In this document: positions 21,047 to 33,079 of the stretch, piece by piece | How the letters are laid out: each line of letters starts with the position of its first letter | How positions within the stretch are numbered: the first letter of the stretch is position 1 | Origin: Cymbomonas tetramitiformis | Lineage: Eukaryota; Chlorophyta; Pyramimonadophyceae; Pyramimonadales; Pyramimonadaceae | NCBI GenBank assembly: GCA_001247695.2 | Contig: LGRX02025931.1 | Location: forward strand, 40,939 to 104,938 | Length of the DNA stretch: 64,000 bases | Reading direction: 5' to 3' | Made by a program: the position numbers and the translations under genes | The notes under the pieces: generated by a model | What the model was told of the DNA's origin: nothing | What the model saw: the letters and a program-made list of their open reading frames with translations, nothing else | The model's database searches: none

Positions 21047-21410
21047 CCGATCGTTCGGTCGACGATTCGATCGGTCGATCGAAAATTAGTTGATGTATGA
21101 TTGTATTGGATTCAAGATCTTAGCGACAACTTGAAGATCTTGTCTTCGGAAACGAATCCATTAGCACGCGAAATCGGACAGCCCGATCGTTCGGTCGACG
21201 ATTCGATAAGTCGGTCGAAAATTAGTTGATGTAGGATTGGAGTGTATTCAAGATCGTTGCGACAACTTGAAGATGCCCTTCTTCAAGAATATGTCATCTG
21301 ACTGCCCGATCGTTCGCTCGACGATTTGATCGGGCGGTCGAAAAATAATCGATGGGGGGATGATGTATCTTCCAAAGGCGTGCGACAACGCTGAAGATCA
21401 CAATTTGTCA
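21047..21410. repeat. ~120-137 bp tandem repeat, three copies, CGATCG-rich
   Basis: CGATCGTTCG(G/C)TCGACGATT starts at about 21047, 21184 and 21306. Each unit continues with CGGTCGAAAA, a GATG(T/G) phrase and GCGACAAC near its end. It lies inside the 2.0-kb TIR element. Confidence 0.75.
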
Positions 21411-21656
21411 TGTGGAAAAAAAATTGGGCAGTCTTGACAGTGTTCCGATGACGATGTCGTTTCGTCCCTCCATTTTTTTTTGGTGAAATCGTTCTTTGTC
21501 CCTTTAAGGGAACGAGCCCCGTTTCTGTTTTTTCTTCTTCTCAGATTTTTTTTTTGACGTGCGACAGAAACATTTTCTTGCGACAGCGACAAAAATGACC
21601 ATGCATGCGACAAAAAAGACCGGGTTCCCTACCTTGTCTGTAACCGGCGTGGATGG

Positions 21657-21842
21657 GCTATCGCGGCACATCATGCCGTTCGTAATGTGTTGGTATCGAT
21701 GCTGAAGCAAGTCTTTGATCCAGCCTTTGTCATCGTGGAGGATCGCAATCATCATGGGTATTCGCCTGATTGGAAGCCCGACGACATCACAGTGCTCAAG
21801 CATGATGGACGAGGCAGACATATCGTGACGATTCCGACGTAA
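21657..21842 (+). pseudogene. Remnant of an element-encoded endonuclease-like domain
   Basis: 61 codons with no ATG, ending at TAA. The peptide has the pattern HHAVRNVLV ... VIVEDRNHH ... WKPDDITVLKHDGRG ... VTIPT. This resembles the C-terminal PD-(D/E)XK-like domain found after the zinc knuckle of some algal retroelements (H-x2-VR-x2-L, then a PD and a terminal hydrophobic strand), but it is short and I cannot confirm it. Confidence 0.35.
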
Positions 21843-23125
21843 GCCTTATTGCATTCCCTTGTTGTGCATCGTATTTAGACCGGGCTGCTCGGGAGCCGCT
21901 GCGGGCTGCGGCGGGACATGAGCGAGCCAAGAGGGCATTGTACGAACCAATCTGACCTCATGCGCTTGTGCCTTTTGCGATGGAGTCTTTTGGAGGTTTG
22001 GGGAAATCGGCGCGGAAGTTCTTCGACAGTTGTACACAACGCAGGCAAAACCGATTGTTTCAGGAGGAGGAGGATGCAACATGCAGCACGCGGAGCTTTT
22101 CGACCTATTGCTGATTGCAGCGGATAGTGGTTGCCTTGCACGGCTCGCAGGGCTACGGGATTGCTTGCAGGGCTAGTCATGATTATCAACATGGGTGAAC
22201 GCTGGGAATTTGCATGATGTTTTTCTAGGAAGTTGTTTTGGCATTTGAATGAGTTTGTTTGTTTGCTGTGCCTTCGACATTTCAATTGTGAGATTTGAAC
22301 CGCACAATAAAGTTTCTGATACCTCTTTAGATATATATTGTTGTTTCCCTCACAAAGGGGGGTATACTGAGTTATGACTACTGTCGCAGTATGCCAGGTC
22401 ATAGCTCTAGCTAGTCAGACACACCGTATATCTTTGCTCTGTTTAATCAGATGTTTAGTTTTCTCACCCGAAACGTTCTGTCTCACGGTGATATATCCCT
22501 AGTAGCTGTTAGGGTATATCTCAGTTATATTTGATGTTACAAATGTGTTGGGAAAATGTTCAAAGTTCCAACCCGCTGCTTTTAATCTTTCCGAGTCGTT
22601 GTCAAAAGTCACCAATAATGTTATCGAACGCATCATGTTTGAGAATGCACCATTACAGCAAAATCAATGTAAGATTCTTTTCATTTCACATATCGGATTT
22701 TTACTTTTTTCTCATTACTCGTGCACATCATAAGGGCCGCGGGTACTAATGAACTCAGCACCTACCCCTTCTTTATTTGCACACCACAACTTCAAGGCTT
22801 AGGAAATTCACCAGGCAGACTACTGCACGTAAATGCCACCTATTAATTACACACATACTGTTGTCTGATTATCACATCGTGATGCACAAAACCCGCGAAA
22901 TATTGCTGGAGGAGAAATCCATGTGTCTATTAAGGAAAATCCACAAATATGAGAGTGGATACATTCTCTTACGCATAGTGCCTCTAACACTGGCGAGGAT
23001 GAGTATTATCTCCAACTCTGCGAATGCCCTATCATACACCAGCAAGTCAGTGTGGCATATCATAACCGAGATCCACTTCTCTGAGCTAAGTCCACTGAGA
23101 TCGAATTCAGCTCTCTCTCAGTGCT
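21843..23125. other. Intergenic, AT-rich, no gene supported
   Basis: Short open frames only, without splice context or recognisable motifs. Nothing else seen. Confidence 0.35.
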
Positions 23126-23565
23126 CATCTTTGGACCGATTTGTTTGGCACCATCTAGCCACAGAAGACTGGCTGCACTTATATATCCATTCACAGGAAA
23201 AAATCATTCAGCATACACTTCGGGCCGCTCATCTGGATTTTCCGGAGCTCACCAATGGAGAACGGGGCCCCTAAGCCTCACTAAGTCACCTGAACGCCTA
23301 TGTGACTGCTCTTATTGCTGTGCCACGGCCACTCTCTCTCTCTCTCTCTGTGGCTTATCCTTGGACCGATTCCTTTGGCACCATGTAGCCACAGAAGACT
23401 GGCTGCACTATGTACCCACACCGGGGCGGGATCAAAGGGTTCACGTGTGCGTGGGTGCGTGGCTTATCCTTGGACCGATTCCTTCGGCACCATGTAGCCA
23501 CAGAAGCTGTGTGTGGCTTATCCTTCAACCAATTCTTTTGGCGCCACGCAGCCATAGAAGCTGTG
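23126..23565. repeat. ~50-bp repeat in four irregularly spaced copies
   Basis: The phrase CTTGGACCGATTCCTTTGGC followed by ACCATGTAGCCACAGAAG occurs at about 23130, 23360, 23467 and 23520 (the last diverged). A (TC)n microsatellite lies at 23333-23351. Open frames through the array are by-products of the repeat. Confidence 0.7.
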
Positions 23566-23716
23566 TGCGTGTGTGTCTGCGCGCGCGCTTGTATTCAGAG
23601 CGTTCTTGTGCACGTTTATATCATCGGAAGAAAGGCAAGATCACGCTCATTCAAATCAGCCACAGATTTCCCTTTGTTCCCAACCACTTCCTGTCATAAC
23701 TTCGAGGAGCCGCTTC

Positions 23717-26700
23717 TCATAGATCTCCTGGGCTGAGCAGCTCACTAGCTGGCTGCGATGCAGGCGGCGCTGCTGGAGAAGGCATCACTTTTGCTGGCTT
23801 TGTTACACTTGGCTTTTTCAGGATCTGCTGCACCGCAACGAAGCCCAGCAGTGCGACAGTCAGACCGGCTCCAACGATGAGCACCAAAACCTCGGTTGGT
23901 CCGAGGGACACAGCGTCGCTTGTGGAGGGCGGCGGTCCAATCAGTGGAACGAAAAATTCCTCCGACTCGGGCTCAGGCCCTTCTGGATAAGGTGGTGGGC
24001 GGGGACTCGGGCTGGGAGGAGGAGGCGATTTCACAGGTGGGGCAGCAGGTGGGAATAATGGAAAGAAGGGTTGTAGTGGGGGCGCTGGAGGCAGTGGTGG
24101 CCTGGGAGGTGGTGAAGGGTTTAAGGGTGCACCCGGCGGGCCATAGGGATAGTAGGGTGGAACCGCGGGAATGCGTGGGTTGGGAGGAGGAGGGGGACTC
24201 CTCGGAGGGGGGCGAGGTGGGGGTGGGCTTGGAGGTGAAGGTGGAAACCCCAGAAAGACTGCGGATGCGGAGTCCAAACAAACAGAGTTGTACTCCGCCA
24301 GGGTTCCATGCTCCCCGGCAGCCAATAGGGCGAGCTGAGAGCATGAACTCTGAGCTTGATTTCGGCCCCAAATCTGCACCGCCCTCAGGTCAAACCCGCC
24401 GTACCCGTTGTTCTCCTCCCCAAGCATTGCGGTCCAAGTCTGACCTCCGTTCTCACTCCAGCAGATGGACCCGTCTTCACCGACCAGGAAGCCGACGCCG
24501 CTGGACTCGTCCATCACCAGGGAGCTTACATCCACCGAGGTAGCACTGTCCAGGTCGAGCCATCCCACCCCACCGTCCCCCGAGTACAGAAGCCGACCTT
24601 GCGCCCCAGCAGCCCAACCTGCGCGCCCATCTGAGGTGAAGAAAACTGTGTAGAGCGGCGTTGCTGGCGTATAGCTTGACCACTGCCAAGTCTCTCCACC
24701 ATCTTGCGTCCTTAGAATTTTCCCCGCCTCCAAACTCCCGAGATATCCACCCACCACCCAGCCAACACTGGAATTAAAGAAGTGCAAGTCTTGCATCTCC
24801 ATATTTAGAACATTTGGCTGCTGAATAATCCATGTCTTCCCACCATCTGAAGTTTGGACGATGATGCCGCCGGAAGCGGTGTCGCCACCCACCGCAAATA
24901 CTGTTGAGGCATTTATCCACTGCATGCACACACACTGAACGGCATGAGATCGGCCAACAAAAGCCCACCATCATCCCAGTGGATGTGAGAAGCAAATCAA
25001 GAGCAGGACGGGGCCGTGGCAAGATACCACACACTCATACATATTCCCAACCCAAATGCAAAGCAGCATGGAAACATGAAGGATGTGACCGATCATCACC
25101 AAACAACTGCTGGTCTCTGGGTTACGGAGTAAGCGGACCCTGCTGGCATGCCCCCCAGTGGCTCACGGTCGTTGGATGGGACCCGTTGGTTAGCACACTG
25201 AACGGCATGAGATCGGCCAACAAAAGCCAGCCCACCATCATCCCAGTGGATGTCAGAAGCAAATCAAGAGCATGGCGGGGTCGTGACAAGATATTCCCAA
25301 CCCACATGCAAAGCAGCATGAAAAGATGATACGATGTGACCGATCATCGCCCAACAATAGTTGGTCCCAGGGTTACGGAGTAAGCGGACCCTGCTGGCAT
25401 GCCCCCAAGTGGCTCACGTTCGATGGATGGGACCCGTTGGTCCATGGTTATGCCATGAATGCAGTCACACCACACAGCATGGACACCCCATGTTAAACAC
25501 TCGTGCCATGCAACTTACATCAGTGTTCAAACTGCAAACATTTGGGCAAGTGAGGGGTTTGGTCACACCCGTCACCCGTATCCACCCGGTGAGACGCGGG
25601 CCTAGCCGAAAGAAGCCTGAACACTGCCATACAAGCCACACGGCACAAGTGATGGATGCTCCCAGCAAGGCCGCCCGACCACCAATGCAGCAGCAAAGGT
25701 GTTCCGGGAAAAGGAAAACGATTGCATCCCAGCACCCGTTTCCTCCTGCACAACAAATAGGCCACACCGAAGGGCATGAGGTCCACCAACAAAAGCCAGC
25801 CCACCATCATCCCAGTGGATGTGAGAAGCATTCAAGAACAGGGCGGAGCTGTATCAAGATACCGCCGATGCACACACCTCTAAACCAATGCAAAGTATCA
25901 TGGATGGATGAATGGACATATGTATGTACCAATCTCTGCCAATGGATGGAACTTGCTGGTTGATGAATGCAAACCAATGGTCTGCCATTGGAAGATGCAT
26001 GAAAGCATACACCAGAAGTGGGCACAGAGGCGCTCCCCGCAGAGATCAAGGGAGGACAAAGAGCGAGGCGTTCACGCCACCCTGCCTCTCCTTGCAAAGA
26101 AAGCAGACTAGTCTGCCTTAAGAGGCAGCGGCTGGCAGAAAGGCACCACCGCGATAGCCACACCCCAGCACCCACATCCATCCCGTGGCCGTCCCCGTTC
26201 ACAACGAGGTGCCAGTGCTTCATATCGTGGCTAATGACGCAGACACACACCGAAGGGCATGAGATCCGCCAACAAAAGCCAGCCCTCCATCATCCAAGTG
26301 GAGTGAGAAGCATTCAGGTACAGGGCAGGACCGTGGCAAGATACCATCCACTTTGACACATCCCAAACCAAGCGCAAAGCGAACCCACCACAAACACGAA
26401 TCACAGCCGGAAATGTGGGGTAGCTGGGAGCTCACACAGCAAGTGGTGTGAGGCACGCCAGCCGAAGCCAGCTGGCACACCAGCCCCCCAAAACAAGTTC
26501 CGTAACACCCTTTGATGTGTATGGAAGAATCTGCAGAACTGCTCTGCACGGGGTATCACCTGAACAGCACGCAGGTTCGCATCGGCAGTGAGGCCCACGT
26601 CTATGGGCTCCCACGTGGTACCTGCGGCGACAAACCCCGAAACAAGCGCGCGCTGACGTGGCCGTGGCGATGCAACTGAAGCACCACAAGCAGCAAATGT

Positions 26701-29700
26701 GCTGCACGCTGTAAGCATGCCTCACAGGCTAAAACCCGATGCACGCTGTAAGCATGCCTCACGGGCTAAAGCCCGATGCACGCTGTAAGCATGCCTCACG
26801 GGCTGAGACCCGATGCACGCTGTAAGCATGCCTCACGGGCTAAAGCCCGATGCACGCTGTAAGCATGCCTCACGGGCTGAAGGACATGCAGTTGCCTTTT
26901 GGAAACAGCGCGCAACGGACAGCACGCTCGGGTTTACAATGCCACTTGATTAAAACGTGGGGGCGCGCTCTTTCTTTGCCACACCTCCATTGTTGGTACG
27001 AAGCACGCGGCCGAAGTCCCCCACCACCCAGCCAGTGTTGTGGTCTCGGAAGCTCACGCCTCTCCAGTGGTAGCGCTCGCATCCGGCGCAGGGCTCGGCA
27101 AGCCCACTGCCGTGAAATGTCCAGCTCTTCCCCTGGCACGAGTTCACCTCCTTCACCTCAGTCCCGCGAAGGCGAAGCGACTGCAAGCGAAGCGCGCATC
27201 ACTGCCATCCCGAATTCACCGTCAACGAGGTTCCAGAACAGCAGCTCCAGCGAGCCCCGACAAAGGGACACAATTCTCACCCCTTCAACAGAGCCCCGGC
27301 GGATGCAGCTATAGTCCAATTGGCTTCCCCCTCCCGTGAGATTCCCCAAGCCCCTCAACATCGGCATCCCTCCCAGGGACGCTCCACCACCAAGACCAGG
27401 TAATGATCAGTGAGGCTCGGTCCCCACGAGGTGCACATCACGCAAGCCATCAGATACCTAAACAAGGACGGGTGAACCCAAACAAAAAGCCGCCACTTCG
27501 ACGAGCGCACAGTTGGCGGTGTAAGATATGTAAGCCCAGAGTCAACTCCATAACCACGAAAAATAACGTATAGTGGAAACACCCTCTCATCGGCCTCCAC
27601 GCCTGCAGATGCCCCTTCCGCAGGGAGGCCTTTCGACGTGAGGGGAACAACTGGCGTGGCGCGCACCCGATCAACAGTATGCAGAATGGTGTCGAACTCC
27701 CCTACAACCCAGCCCTCCGCGTCGTTGATGATGGAGATACTGTTCAAAGTGCTTGACACACCGTAGGAACTTGCGTCCGACCAAAACGGCAAGGGCGGCA
27801 GTGCTGCGCCACACAAGCCTCTTTCAGAGCGCTGTTTCAGAGCCACGCGCCCGGCCAGGGGCTCCTGGGCGCCGCGCTCAACACTTTCAGCTGCGAGGCG
27901 CTATGTTTCTGCCTGAACGGCAGAGCACAATTCCTTTCCGGCAGGCTGCGTCGAGGCAAATTGGCAGAGAAGCCAAGCCCGCATGAACCGATTTGCATCC
28001 CGAAGTGCGATGCCTAACAGAGGAAGCACAAAGTGCCAAACGCATCGAAATAACAAAAGGGAAAAGCAGCAAAGGTTGACTTACGTGGGATAGGCGGTGG
28101 TGGCGGCGGGGGAGGCAATAACGGAGGTGGAGGGGGAGATGGTGGCGGAGAGGGCGGAGGACTTGGAGGGGGAGACGGAGGACTTGGAGGAGGCTGAGGA
28201 GGCGGCGGAGGACCGTTGGCAACCCAGACGAAAGTGCCGTTGCCACGATACTCCCAATGACTGATACCGTCGTATGGAGGAGGCGAAGGAATGCCGCACA
28301 GGTCGGGATGGAAGCTATAACTAGTGTTGGCAACCCCAGACGCTGCAGTGGACAGACCAGCAAAGGTGGGATCTCAGCCGAGAAAAAGTTCGAGCGGCAC
28401 AACGCTCTCAAACCATACAATTGACGCAGTCAGCGCTTGCCCTGAAAACCTCTGCACACTGTTGACGCTTGCTCGAAACTTGAAACGTGGGATCGTAACG
28501 AACAAAGGATGACTGCATGCGCGTACAGCTTTGAAAGCACCGGCTCGTGCACCGGCGCGAGGCCCTCGCGTGTTTGCTGTGGTAACCGTGCCAAAGGCTG
28601 GCGCAGTTCCCAGGTGAGCCTCACCGACACACCCGATCAAAATACTTCACGGTCAAGAATCTTAATAAACGAAAGTGGCTGCCCACCTGCTATCGTGAAG
28701 TCTTCTAATATATAGCATCCATCCCAGCGACGGATGCTCAAGCTAGCGTCATGCCAGCCGTCCTGATACAAATCGAAGGCGGTAAAGGTGTACTGGCGAG
28801 TGTCAACCAGACAGAAGACGTGAGTGTATGTAGAGGAATCATTATACCCAGATGCATTGGCAACCACGGTTCCGAATCCGTCGTCCATCAAAATCCATGA
28901 TATTTCAAAGGACCACATCGTGGTCTTTAACTCCAGGGTCACGTTGCCAGTGCACGGTGTGTATGAAGGGGCATTAGTGGGTGCAGAGGAAGTGGGAGAT
29001 GCAGACGGGGGGGTGGTAATGACAGTCGGTGTCCTGGACGGTGATGAGGTAGGGGGTGCACTCGGACTCTGTGTCGGAGTCAAGGTAGGCTGCATGGTGG
29101 TGGGAGGTTCTGAACCCAGCTCCTCACCCAAATCAATGCCGGATGTGACATGCGGTGCACCTGAAAGCTGCCTATTTGAAACATGAAGCCAGAGCGCAGC
29201 AAGCGGAAAGGTCGAAACGCAGCAGCACAGTAGCTTCCACACTCAGACAAGATGTCTGCGCGGGAAGTGGTCCTCACCTCAGAAATAAGTAAAAGGCAAA
29301 AAAATAAGTAACGGGAGAGAACGAATAAGGAAATCTCAATATTTACCAAGTTAGCATGGAAATTTGCTACACCGGGCGCGTCAGGCGAGCATCCTGGAGC
29401 CGTGCAGTTGTTTCGAGAAGCTCTAGTGCAAGCCCTACAGAGTTGTCCGGTGTCAGAAATGCGGAGACTGCACTCAGAACCAAGGCTAGTTTCGGCGCTT
29501 TAGGTCCTATCGGTTTGGGAAAGCCCATCGTCAACTTGATTATTTCTTGAGCACCTTGCACAAGACCCGCACGAATGCCCGGTATGAATAGGTGCGCACT
29601 TCTCACAAACCCTGGAGAGTCTTCTTCTCATGAAGGGACGTCGGGCTGTCTTCTTACGTGTTGTGGGGACTTCGGTTGTTGGCGCTTTAGTTGGCGCTCC

Positions 29701-30711
29701 CGTAGCTGGCGATACGGTGGCTGGCGAAGTGGTTGGCGAGAGCGTTGTGGGCGGCTGAGTCGCCGGCGAGGTGGATGGTGCGAAAGTGGTTGGCGCTGTG
29801 GTTGGTGAGATGGTCGTCGGCGATTGGGTTGGGAATCGGGAAAATGTTGGCATTAACGTTGGAGGCGTGGAGGGTGAGTACGTCGGGGCAAGAGTGTTTG
29901 GTGACAAGGTGGCCGGCGAGTTGGTTGGACTCGCAGTGGCCGGTGACTTGGTCGGCGATATCGTTGCTGGAGACCTGCAGGCAAGAGTGGCACATCTAAA
30001 CAAGAGCGCGTGAGCTCAAAACCAAATACCTCAGGGAACCGGGAGGACAAGCTTGGGGCTGGGTTGTTCCTCACGATTCTTTCAGCACGACATACATTCC
30101 ACAAAAACAGTGGAGAGGGTGCCTGGGCCTGATAGTAACGTCGTACATTCGGTATGAGGGAGTTTTGTGGAAGATGCGACCTGGTTGCTGTTGGGTGGTT
30201 GGTTATCGTAGGCGTTGCAGTTGTCGGAGTAATTGTGGGAGGATGTGAGGTAGTGGGGGTTGTGGTTGGATATAAACTGGCAATTCGGATCTGATTTAGG
30301 CGTCGCGCCGGTTTCTGCACCAACTGCGCCACACCAGTTCTCCACAACTTGTGCACATTCAAAACCTTGAGCTGGGTCGTCAAGCACCGATCTTAATATG
30401 AGTTTGACAATTTTGAAACGCGTGACGAAATGGGAACGGAACGTGTCAAAATGTATGAATAACTTTCATTTTGAAACCCGCAGAAAGGATAACCAAGTAG
30501 CACCGATGAGGACGAAACCTCGAGCGTTTCAACTCGTCATAAACCAAAATGGCTCAAACGAAAAAGGAAGTATAAGGTTGGGATATGAAGGTGCTTTGAG
30601 CATATAAGCTGTCACCTCTGCTGCTTGTGGGGTTGATAGAGCATATGCGCTTTCCTTTGGGAAGGTGAGGAAGACAAGGGCGAGAACTTGAATGAGTCCC
30701 CGACTCCACAT
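23717..30711 (-). CDS. Secreted/membrane mosaic protein: Thr/Pro stalk, Ycf48-like propeller, Pro-rich stalk, one TM helix
   Basis: Nine exons (minus): 30711-30616, 30314-30181, 29974-29658, 29160-28687, 28372-28085, 27803-27667, 27180-26985, 26621-26560 and 24919-23717. All introns are GT-AG and all phases agree: 2907 nt, 968 aa. Residues 1-24 are a signal peptide (likely cut after SAYA). About 45-183 is a Thr/Ser/Pro stalk (SPTKSPATASPTNSPAT). About 225-340 is a domain with DDGFGTVV and FDLYQDGWHDASLSIRRW. About 395-440 is polyproline. About 455-770 are Ycf48/BNR-like repeats (GWVVGEF, GWVVGDFGRVLRTNNGG, TSDGGKTW, GWVVGG). Polyproline (PPSPPSPPPPRPPP) follows, then a TM helix at about 912-935 (VLVLIVGAGLTVALLGFVAV) and a 33-residue tail. 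The order suggests a cell-surface propeller on hydroxyproline-rich stalks. Ycf48 homology need not mean a photosystem II role here. The exon 5 acceptor could instead be at 28342. Confidence 0.85.
24920..26559. repeat. Intron made of dispersed ~140-220 bp repeat copies
   Basis: Intron 8 of the gene above. Copies begin at about 24935, 25197, 25761 and 26245. Each contains a GGCATGAG(A/G)TC phrase, CATCATCC(C/A)AGTGG and a CAAGATA phrase. The first two also share the GGTTACGGAGTAAGCGGACC stretch. The same family is present at 17653-17875. Open frames in this interval are repeat by-products. Confidence 0.8.
26706..26882. repeat. 37-bp minisatellite, five copies, in intron 7
   Basis: ACGCTGTAAGCATGCCTCAC begins at 26706, 26743, 26780, 26817 and 26854, an exact 37-bp period. 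Each unit ends with GGGCTAAAGCCCGATGC or a close variant, a small hairpin. Confidence 0.95.
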
Positions 30712-31772
30712 ATTCACCTATGCTTTACAAGCGCCCTTGATATCCCATATCTCTCTTGCCTCAGATAAATATCCAAATCCAGAAAACAAGAGAAAAATTC
30801 CTCAGCAACACTTCACTCCCATTTGATGAAGGATGATTTCAACGTGGCTATTCGAAAGTGCAGACTGTTCACAAGAGCCGACCAAAAAGTAATAGTTGGA
30901 CAAGTGACGGTCAACATTGTATCCTTATGCTGCCATGTCACTCTCTAATATTATGACATTAACATAACTCACGTCGCCAATCTACAAACGGCGAGTCCGT
31001 GAGGTACAAGTATATGCACATGACGATTAAATCATCTTCGCGTTTGGTATGTGCACTGCTCACAACAAGCGATGGACGAAGGACGGTCATTATTGTTTCA
31101 ACCTCAAGCGAAGGACAAGGTATTAAAATTAATATTAGTCTATGTTAGTCCCTAGTCTGAGTCTTTGGAGTTGTCATCAGGATCATGATCAGCTAGTTTT
31201 GAGTCATACTGATACTCTAGTCGATAGTGGACTATAAATAGAGATCTTGAAATCGATTACGTCTAGTAAAGTCTTTTCCCCCAATTTTATTATTTTGATC
31301 CACGTCATCGTCACCCTGTTCGATTTGGTGTTCATATGTTCGTCTAAAACAGTGAACGAAAATCAAACATCAAATCGAAATGCTTCAGCTTACTCATCGT
31401 CATGCTGGATGCTGGGAGGCCTGCGCTGGGACAGGAAGCGGGTGTACAAGTTCGAAGTATTGTATGCTGAGACCGAATCGTCTATCGTGTAGCTACTGCT
31501 ATCGTGAATCTCTCAGTCGAGTGCTGATATAATAAGAAACATTCACGCACGAAGATAAAATTCAGGCTTCCTGTCGTGTGAACCGAAAGTGAGAAATTTG
31601 AAAATAGGTGTTTTTCATCCGCTAAAATCATTTGCAATCTCACGCAGATAGCTTGACATACATACGCCCGCCTCGCAAAGCTCAATAGGCTTTTACATAT
31701 AACTTAATTTTTACCGGTGGAAAAGTGCATAGTTCTAGTATTCCTTTCGCACATACTTTAGAAGGCTGCGAG
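30712..31772. other. Intergenic region between divergent genes
   Basis: The secreted-protein gene starts leftward at 30711 and the MGCIVSK gene rightward at 31773, so this roughly 1.06-kb interval probably carries both promoters. AT-rich; a TATAAATAG-like sequence is seen at about 31233. No exon supported. Confidence 0.4.
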
Positions 31773-32565
31773 ATGGGTTGCATCGTTTCAAAGTCTCAGC
31801 CAGTAGAATCTAAGGACAAACCATTTGTTGAGCCCGAAAAACCAGAAAAACCAATTGAAGCGCAGCCGAATTTGGAGGAGCAGCCGAAGGAAGATGTAGC
31901 CACGTCAGAAGAGGAACACGTCTCAGTTTCAAGGTGCCGAGTGCGAGGGTACCAACAAACCTGTAATCGCGGCATGACAGCAGCAGTCATATGCACCCCA
32001 AATTTCATATTCCTCTTCATTTGAACCTCATTGGACAACCTTCTAACAGCTTCCTAGGATTGGTGTAGCAGCTCACTGGGGCTCGTTCCGGCAATAATTT
32101 TAAGGGACAAGAATTCTACAGTTCTGTGTGAAAGGACGGGGACGGCGGAAATATTAGTTGAAATTTCAGCGAATAGTCAGGGGGCCTGTTTTTTTTTTTG
32201 TCCTTTCTAGTTCGACAACAATTCATTTTTTTTTTAATGTTGTGCTCTCCCTCTCTGCTCCCGCCAGGCAAGTATCTGCGGTATGGCAGTTCGAGGGGAA
32301 CGACCGAAATCGAAGCAACGTCCCAGATAATGATGAGACGCAGGTGGAGAACTTTGTCACCACTGAAGAGACGGAAGGTGCCGCCCCATGCAAGTCCACT
32401 GTCATGCAGACTGCATTCATGTACACGAAACGCGCCACGCTTGAGGTTGGCGCGCGACTGGAATCGACCGTACTCCCACACCTTGCAAAAGGGACTTGCC
32501 AGTCGCGTCCTGATCCGCCTGTACACTTCGAATTTGCTCTGCCTCAACTCGCCTCCTTCCAATAG
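31773..32565 (+). CDS. Small acylated (MGCIVSK) protein, two exons; possibly the 5' end of the LRR gene
   Basis: Exon 1 is 31773-31933 and exon 2 is 32268-32565. The junction is GT-AG with acceptor CTCCCGCCAG, the phases agree, and together they give 152 aa and TAG. The N-terminus MGCIVSKSQ matches the N-myristoylation plus palmitoylation pattern MGCxxS, predicting attachment to a membrane. Residues 12-45 are Pro/Glu/Lys-rich and probably disordered (EPEKPEKPIEAQPNLEEQPK). The rest is not recognised. An internal donor at about 32376 could instead splice exon 2 into the LRR exons that begin at 33.08 kb; phase does not settle this. Confidence 0.55.
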
Positions 32566-33079
32566 GCATTGCGCGCACATTGCGATAAGCGCAGCGAGCT
32601 CAACGATTCTATATGTGACGTTATGTCTGCGGTTGCCTCACAGTTCTGGAACAACACGTGCACATAGTCGGTTTGCTTGAATCCAATATTACTGGGCTCC
32701 AAGCGTCTCGAAAAGCGAATTTTTTCCTCGTTAGTATGCTCAGTGCAGTGTGACAACACACCAACATGACCATAACTGCCTGCTAGCCATCCACTGTCAA
32801 AGCAAAGAGGGCTGCTCTATGACAAGGGCCTGATTCCGGTGATTCCGGCGAGTACAAAGAGAGTCCCGGGCCTCCACAACCACAGTCAGATTGAGTCGTC
32901 CTGCGATGGCCTAGGCTGCATCACGCGTCTGCCGAATCCACCTCGTTTTCACAGAAGCACCTCAGTTGAGTTCCCGGACAGCAGGAGGTTGCATTGCAAT
33001 ACACAAATCACTTACATCGGGAAGGAGTTTTGGCTTTGTTCCGGCACTCGGGCTAAAGTGCATAAGGATGTACGTGCAG

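Larger units (their letters stand above)
19600..21619. mobile_element. 2.0-kb non-autonomous TIR element with TTTTTTGTCGC ends
   Basis: A perfect 16-bp inverted repeat (TCTTTTTTGTCGCATG at 19600-19615 and its complement at 21604-21619) bounds the element. Further GTCGCA/TGCGAC motifs cluster just inside both ends (five or more within 19620-19735, three within 21555-21600), as transposase binding sites often do. The interior has tandem repeats and SINE-like sequence but no transposase. No target duplication is evident. Confidence 0.65.

Noticed and set aside
22777..23699. ORFs of 165 and 192 codons at 22.8-23.7 kb
   Set aside because: They overlap the 50-bp repeats and a TC microsatellite and lack recognisable domains or splice context.
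23896..24543. Plus-strand ORF of 215 codons opposite the proline-rich exon
   Set aside because: It is the antisense shadow of the PPP/SPP-coding exon; GGN/CCN composition keeps both strands open.
24935..26400. Several 100-200 codon ORFs between 24.9 and 26.4 kb
   Set aside because: They run through dispersed repeat copies in an intron whose flanking exons join in phase; no consistent protein.
26706..26882. CRISPR-like array of 37-bp units
   Set aside because: Units are contiguous without unique spacers; it is a minisatellite in a eukaryotic intron.
29356..29657. Additional exon between exons 3 and 4 of the secreted-protein gene
   Set aside because: Exons 29974-29658 and 29160-28687 join in phase without it.
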